Shown here: piece by piece, positions 6,420-10,271 of the stretch | Numbering within the stretch: the first letter of the stretch is position 1 | How the letters are laid out: each line of letters opens with the position of its first letter | NCBI GenBank assembly: GCA_002365735.1 | Contig: DEZY01000001.1 | Location: 15,748 to 26,018 of the forward strand | Origin: Actinobacteria bacterium UBA3120 | GTDB taxonomy: Bacteria; Actinomycetota; Actinomycetes; S36-B12 | Reading direction: 5' to 3' | Length of the DNA stretch: 10,271 bases | Notes under the pieces: generated by a model | The model's database searches: none | Seen by the model: only the letters and a program-made list of their open reading frames with translations | Told to the model about the DNA's origin: nothing | Program-made: the position numbers and the translations under genes

Positions 6420-7345
6420 TGACAACGGCCGCAGTACAAGGCGAACCAATGACTCTGTCATCTATTGCAGATGAGAGTGGCACCTTCGCAATCATTGCCT
6501 TCGATCAACGCAACACATTACGTCGGATGTTTACTGCTGTCGGGATTGAGGCAACTGATCAAGACATGCGTGACGTAAAAGTTGAGGTCACGAAGGCACT
6601 GACTCCCGACGCGACTGGCATTCTGTTGGACCCCCAATTGGGAGTTGGAGCTGTCATGGGTGCGGGCGCATTGGACTCATCCTGCGGATTGCTGATTGCT
6701 GCTGAACCTACGGACCGAGGCGACTTCGATGGTGAACCGCGGTCGTATCGCATGCCAGAGCAGAACGCGGCCTGGGTGAAGTCTCTAGGCGGTGACGCCG
6801 TCAAGATCCTCGTCATGATGAACCCACAACGTGAAGTTCGCCCGGGGGAACCAGACATCACCGCTGAAACAGTTGGCGTTGTCCAGAGCATTGTCGACGA
6901 TTGTCGCGAGCAAGGCATCCCGTCGGTGATTGAAAATCTGATTTTCGCGCCGCGCGGAGTGGATCAGCTGACTCCGGAGCAGCGCGAACGGGCGATCATA
7001 AGTTCGGCTGAGTTACTCACCGCGACAAAGCCGGACATTCTCAAACTTGAATATCCCGGTTCCGCGCAAGGTTGCCGCAAACTCTCTGGCGTCTTGACGG
7101 TTCCTTGGGCAGTGCTCAGCGCTGGTGTGGACTTTGATGTGTTCGAAGATGTCATCAGAGTTTCTTGTGATGACGGTGGCGCATCGGGTTTCATCGCAGG
7201 TCGTTCTGTCTGGAAAGAAGCTGTGGGGCTGAACCCGGGTGAGCGCGCCACCTTCCTATCTGAAACGGCGAGGCCTCGGCTCATTAAACTCCGGGAAGCA
7301 ATCGCTGGTCGGGCCACTCCGTGGCAGAACGGAGGAAAGCAATAA
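6419..7345 (+). CDS. LacD/YihT-like class I aldolase (ketohexose bisphosphate type)
   Basis: This 308-residue TIM-barrel aldolase resembles tagatose-1,6-bisphosphate aldolase LacD and sulfofructose-1-phosphate aldolase YihT. Shared segments are FAIIAFDQRNTLRRMF (23-38), PDATGILLDPQ (63-73), GDAVKILVM (125-133), PDILKLEYP (205-213), PWAVLSAGVD (229-238) and GASGFIAGRSVW (254-265). K209 in ILKLEYP is the expected Schiff-base lysine, and R262 lies where the phosphate or sulfonate group is held. Cleavage of a ketohexose 1,6-bisphosphate would give dihydroxyacetone phosphate and glyceraldehyde 3-phosphate. AAGGAG at 6405-6410, eight bases upstream, supports the ATG at 6419, which overlaps the kinase stop by one base. 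A second in-frame ATG at 6449 also fits the alignment. The substrate (tagatose, fructose, another hexose or a sulfosugar) is not decided by the sequence. Confidence 0.82.
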   Translation: MTTAAVQGEPMTLSSIADESGTFAIIAFDQRNTLRRMFTAVGIEATDQDMRDVKVEVTKALTPDATGILLDPQLGVGAVMGAGALDSSCGLLIAAEPTDRGDFDGEPRSYRMPEQNAAWVKSLGGDAVKILVMMNPQREVRPGEPDITAETVGVVQSIVDDCREQGIPSVIENLIFAPRGVDQLTPEQRERAIISSAELLTATKPDILKLEYPGSAQGCRKLSGVLTVPWAVLSAGVDFDVFEDVIRVSCDDGGASGFIAGRSVWKEAVGLNPGERATFLSETARPRLIKLREAIAGRATPWQNGGKQ

Positions 7346-8100
7346 TGGCACTTCTTGAGGCGCGTGGAATGGTGCGCACATATGGATCGGTAGTTGCTTT
7401 GGACGGTGCCGATTTTGATATCGAGGCGGGTCAGGTGACGGCGCTCATCGGTGACAACGGCGCAGGAAAGTCCACGATGGTGAAGATACTTTCTGGGACC
7501 GAACAATTTGAGGAAGGTGAAGTCACCCTCGAAGGACAGAGAGTGGTCTTCAACAATCCAGCTGCGGCTCGATCGCACGGAATAGAAACAGTCTTCCAAG
7601 ATTTGGCTTTGTGTCCGCATCTGGATCCAGTTGAGAACTTGTATCTCAATCGGGAAATCAAGCGCTCAGGAGTCCTTGGGCTACTTGGCTTTATGGACCG
7701 CAAGGCGATGCGCGATCGCAGCGTGGAAGTTTTCACCGACTTGGGTGCGACGGTCCGCAAACTAAATGAGCCGGTAGGAACTATGTCCGGTGGCCAGAAG
7801 CAAAGTGTTGCGGTCGCCAGATCAGCAGCATGGGCAAGCAAAATCATTTTCTTCGACGAGCCAACGGCAGCACTGGGTGTTGTTCAAACTGCGAACGTTC
7901 TCGATCTCATTCGAAGGGTTCGCGACAAGGGAATCGGAGTGGTGCTCATTAGCCACTCTATGCCGGAAGTGCTGGAAGTGGCAGATACGATTCAGGTGCT
8001 TCGGCGCGGACGCCGAGTGGCAACAATCAATTCTGCAGATTCAACCGTGGAGGAACTTGTTGGTGTCATGACTGGCAAGCTGGATGAGGAAGTGGCATGA
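7345..8100 (+). CDS. Sugar ABC importer, ATP-binding subunit (single-domain, FrcA-like)
   Basis: This 251-residue ATPase energises the importer from the cytoplasmic side. Its motifs are complete: Walker A GDNGAGKST at 36-44, Q-loop Q85, signature MSGGQKQ at 147-153, Walker B IIFFDEP ending at 173 with E172 as catalytic glutamate, and the switch H204 in LISHS. The TAALGV after Walker B is typical of the CUT2 (ribose/xylose/fructose) group. Most CUT2 ATPases such as RbsA hold two ABC domains in about 500 residues. This one has a single domain, as in rhizobial FrcA, and should act as a homodimer. The ATG overlaps the aldolase stop (TAATG) and is preceded by GGAGG at 7331-7335. An in-frame GTG at 7321 would add residues unlike the family. 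Confidence 0.9.
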   Translation: MALLEARGMVRTYGSVVALDGADFDIEAGQVTALIGDNGAGKSTMVKILSGTEQFEEGEVTLEGQRVVFNNPAAARSHGIETVFQDLALCPHLDPVENLYLNREIKRSGVLGLLGFMDRKAMRDRSVEVFTDLGATVRKLNEPVGTMSGGQKQSVAVARSAAWASKIIFFDEPTAALGVVQTANVLDLIRRVRDKGIGVVLISHSMPEVLEVADTIQVLRRGRRVATINSADSTVEELVGVMTGKLDEEVA

Positions 8101-9203
8101 GTAACCCTACGAAAACTAGCTCGCGAGATGTCCAAGACATGATTGAGAGTGAGCAAATCTCAATCATTCAACGAATATCTCGTGTACAAGCTTTGCAAAT
8201 TGTCATCGTGCTGCTGACGATAGTAGTTATCTTCTCGGTCATGGCGCCGGACGCATTCCTCACCGTGTTCAACTTACGTGCGATTCTGATGAATACGTCC
8301 ATTCTTGTCGTGCTTGGCATTGGCGTCACCTTCGTCATCATTACCGCTGGCATTGACTTATCTATTGGATCGGTGCTTGTTTTCAGCTCAGTGATTTCGG
8401 CAATGGTGATGGGTAACCTAGGAGCAACAGGTTGGGTAACTGCACTAATCGGTCTAGGCGTCGCACTTCTTTCCGGCGCTGCCTGGGGTTTTCTCAATGG
8501 TTTTCTTGTAGCTAAGGCGCAGGTTCCGGCGCTGATCGTGACATTGGGAACCATGGGCGCGGCCTTGGGATTAGCGCGGGTAATCACGGGCGGGATCGAC
8601 CTCTATGAGATCCCCGAAGTTATGGTCGATGTGATTGGATTTGGAAATCTCTTTGGGGAAGTTCCCAACCTGGTTGTGCTGGCCGCATTTGCCTGCCTGA
8701 TTGGTGGAATCGTGTTGCACCTGACGCGCTTTGGTTTGACCACATACGCGGTTGGATCGAATCCGGAGGCTTGTCGTCGAGTAGGTGTCAAAATGGATCG
8801 CCACCTGATCGCGGTCTACATGATTTCGGGTACCACCGCAGGGCTCGCCGGCTGGATGAGCATTGCGTACTTCCAACAAACCTCAATCGGCGGACAATCC
8901 CTGACACCTCTGCTGGTAATTGCGGGAGTGGTTATTGGCGGAACGTCTCTATTCGGTGGAATCGGATCAATTTTTGGATCAGTAATTGGACTGCTCATCC
9001 CAGTTGTTTTGCAGTCTGGCTTTATCATCATTGGCGTCGAGTCCTACTGGCAAGACGTCGTAATCGGAGTCTTCCTGATCGCAGCTGTCTACGTGGATTC
9101 TCGGCGTAGACAAAAAGCAGCACGCGGATCAGGACGTAAGCCCAAGCGCTTCCAAATTGGTGGCGTGCAAGGGAAATCAAGTAAGAAGGAAGGTATCAAG
9201 TGA
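8097..9203 (+). CDS. Sugar ABC importer, permease subunit (RbsC/FrcC type)
   Basis: This 368-residue membrane protein belongs to the BPD_transp_2 permease family of CUT2 importers and forms the translocation channel as a dimer. A hydrophilic tail of about 30 residues precedes a first membrane segment near 31-49. The VIITAGIDLSIGS motif (80-92) is diagnostic of RbsC-like proteins. The cytoplasmic loop YAVGSNPEACRRVGVKMDR (217-235) is the ATPase-contacting region. GVVIGGTSLFGGIGS (277-291) is the usual glycine-rich late segment. I see about eight to ten hydrophobic stretches. The last 30 residues or so after the final helix are strongly basic (SRRRQKAARGSGRKPKR), consistent with a cytoplasmic end. 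The start overlaps the ATPase stop (ATGA) with GAGGAAG just upstream. Confidence 0.9.
   Translation: MSNPTKTSSRDVQDMIESEQISIIQRISRVQALQIVIVLLTIVVIFSVMAPDAFLTVFNLRAILMNTSILVVLGIGVTFVIITAGIDLSIGSVLVFSSVISAMVMGNLGATGWVTALIGLGVALLSGAAWGFLNGFLVAKAQVPALIVTLGTMGAALGLARVITGGIDLYEIPEVMVDVIGFGNLFGEVPNLVVLAAFACLIGGIVLHLTRFGLTTYAVGSNPEACRRVGVKMDRHLIAVYMISGTTAGLAGWMSIAYFQQTSIGGQSLTPLLVIAGVVIGGTSLFGGIGSIFGSVIGLLIPVVLQSGFIIIGVESYWQDVVIGVFLIAAVYVDSRRRQKAARGSGRKPKRFQIGGVQGKSSKKEGIK
9186..9193 (+). promoter_or_regulatory. Ribosome binding site of the binding-protein gene
   Basis: AAGGAAGG lies six bases before a GTG at 9200 and fifteen before the ATG at 9209. The spacing favours the GTG, which overlaps the permease stop as GTGA. 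Confidence 0.65.
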
Positions 9204-10177
9204 AATCAATGTTAAAAAGATCAGCGATTGCGGCACTTAGTGTCGGGGTCGTGGCAGGTCTCACACTAGGCGCAGCACCAGCTGCTAACGCCGATTCTCA
9301 TAATGACATCGTGTTTATTCAGGGTGTCAAGGGTGATGGTTTTTACATCACTATGGATTGTGGAGTTAAGGCTGCAGCAAAGAAGGCTGGGGTCAAGGTC
9401 AAGACAGTGGGTGGAGCTAAATGGGACGTAGCCCTTCAGAAGCCAATTCTGGACTCCATCGTGGCAGGCAAGCCCGGCGCAATTTTGATTGCTCCGAACG
9501 ACGTCAAAGCCATGCAAAGGCCACTTGAAAATGCCGCTAAGAAGGGCATTGAAATCATTCTGGTGGACACTACCGTGGGCAAGCCTAAGTTCGCTGCTTC
9601 AGCTATTTCTTCCAACAACTTCGCTGGTGGACAAGAAGCTTACAACGCTGTTAAGCGACTCATCCCAGGTGGCGGCAAGGTTATGGGTATCTCTACCATA
9701 CCTGGTATCAGCACCACGGATGCTCGTGATGCTGGCTTCAAGTCGGCAGTTGGCAAAAGTGGCGGCTTGTTCAGCTACATTGGCCTGGAGTACTCGAACA
9801 ACGAGCCCTCTAAAGCTGCACAGATCGCAACAGCCGCTATTGCTGCCAATCCTGATCTGAAGGCAATTTTCGCCTCTAACCTCTTTTCTGCTCAGGGTGC
9901 TGCAACCGGCATCAAGCAGGCTGGCAAAGAGGGTCAAATTATCGTGATCGGATTCGATGCAGGACCAGACCAGGTTAAGGCCCTCAAGGATGGAACCGTT
10001 CAGGCTCTGATTGCTCAGTCTCCTTACGACATTGGCACAAAGGGTGTCGAGCAAGCTGTGAAGGCGATGGCTGGAAAGAAGACAAAGAAGAAGATGACGA
10101 CCGGATTCACAATTCTGACTGCGGGTAACGTCAACACGAAGGCCGGAAAGGCTGCTCAGTACCTGTCGAAGTGCTAA
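9200..10177 (+). CDS. Sugar ABC importer, substrate-binding protein (CUT2 / Peripla_BP_4 type)
   Basis: This 325-residue exported protein captures the sugar for the importer. Residues 1-31 form a Sec-type signal peptide: a basic start (MKSMLKR), a hydrophobic core, and APAANA before D32, fitting signal peptidase I. The mature part begins with IVFIQGVKGDGFYITM, the usual first strand and helix of ribose/fructose-type binding proteins. Other core segments are ILIAPND (95-101), EIILVDTT (118-125) and IIVIGFDAG (247-255). There is no lipobox and no cysteine near the cleavage point. The only cysteines are C54 and the last residue, C325. Lysine content and AAG use look high, consistent with strong expression. 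Alternative start ATG at 9209 would only trim the signal peptide. The sugar bound cannot be read from the sequence. Confidence 0.9.
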   Translation: MKSMLKRSAIAALSVGVVAGLTLGAAPAANADSHNDIVFIQGVKGDGFYITMDCGVKAAAKKAGVKVKTVGGAKWDVALQKPILDSIVAGKPGAILIAPNDVKAMQRPLENAAKKGIEIILVDTTVGKPKFAASAISSNNFAGGQEAYNAVKRLIPGGGKVMGISTIPGISTTDARDAGFKSAVGKSGGLFSYIGLEYSNNEPSKAAQIATAAIAANPDLKAIFASNLFSAQGAATGIKQAGKEGQIIVIGFDAGPDQVKALKDGTVQALIAQSPYDIGTKGVEQAVKAMAGKKTKKKMTTGFTILTAGNVNTKAGKAAQYLSKC

Positions 10178-10200
10178 TTAGGCGCTGAGGTAGAACATAG

Positions 10201-10240
10201 AGAAGGACCGTGTACCGGAAACCCGGCGCACGGTCCTTCT
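10201..10240 (+). terminator. Rho-independent terminator closing the operon
   Basis: A perfect 12-bp stem pairs AGAAGGACCGTG (10201-10212) with CACGGTCCTTCT (10229-10240). Inside it a second stem, CCGG (10215-10218) with CCGG (10223-10226), closes an AAAC loop, leaving two unpaired bases on each side. A T-rich run (TTAATTATTTT) starts around 10239-10250. It begins 23 bases after the stop of the binding-protein gene. Confidence 0.9.
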
Positions 10241-10271
10241 TAATTATTTTCTTGGGTAGTTACTCGTCAAG

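Noticed and set aside
6964..7620. Minus-strand open frame spanning the aldolase-ATPase junction
   Set aside because: It crosses two well-supported plus-strand genes, including the Walker A region, and shows no family features.
1..10271. Search for tRNA genes, CRISPR repeats, transposase genes, insertion-sequence ends or phage genes
   Set aside because: I saw no regularly spaced repeats, no transposase- or integrase-like protein and no tRNA-like cloverleaf. The gene-free gaps are all shorter than 130 bases.

Overview
The window looks like bacterial chromosome from a member of the Actinomycetota with moderate GC (roughly half G+C by eye). That placement is inference. It rests on the mix of strong Shine-Dalgarno sites and a likely leaderless gene, the use of GTG starts, and protein styles such as a Gram-positive-type short ManA and an actinobacterial-looking sugar ABC transporter. 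Freshwater actinobacteria are one possibility, but nothing here proves it.

Left part (1-2338): the last codons of a + strand gene end at 102 and converge on a two-gene minus-strand block. That block is a galactose-mutarotase-fold protein (2338-1223) followed by a class I mannose-6-phosphate isomerase (1142-126). The isomerase gene has a plausible leaderless promoter of its own.

Middle (2339-3037): a very short divergent spacer leads to a small P-loop kinase of unknown substrate. A 124-bp spacer follows that holds a candidate promoter and a LacI-type operator.

Right part (3038-10177): seven + strand genes form one tightly packed transcription unit. In order they are a PfkB (FruK/LacC-like) sugar-phosphate kinase, a LacI-family repressor, an FGGY sugar kinase, a LacD/YihT-like class I aldolase, and a complete CUT2-type ABC importer (single-domain ATPase, permease, binding protein). 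Every junction is a 1- or 4-base overlap, and a strong nested hairpin terminator closes the unit at 10201-10240.

Reading the parts together (inference): a sugar, most likely a ketohexose or a precursor of one, enters through the FrcBCA-like importer. The FGGY kinase phosphorylates it, the PfkB enzyme phosphorylates it again, and the class I aldolase cleaves the bisphosphate to two trioses, all under control of the LacI protein encoded inside the operon. The mutarotase-like protein and the phosphomannose isomerase on the other strand could feed the same pathway with anomers or fructose 6-phosphate. Two kinases of different folds beside a LacD/YihT aldolase and a CUT2 importer do not match any standard operon I can name with certainty, so the substrate is the open question.
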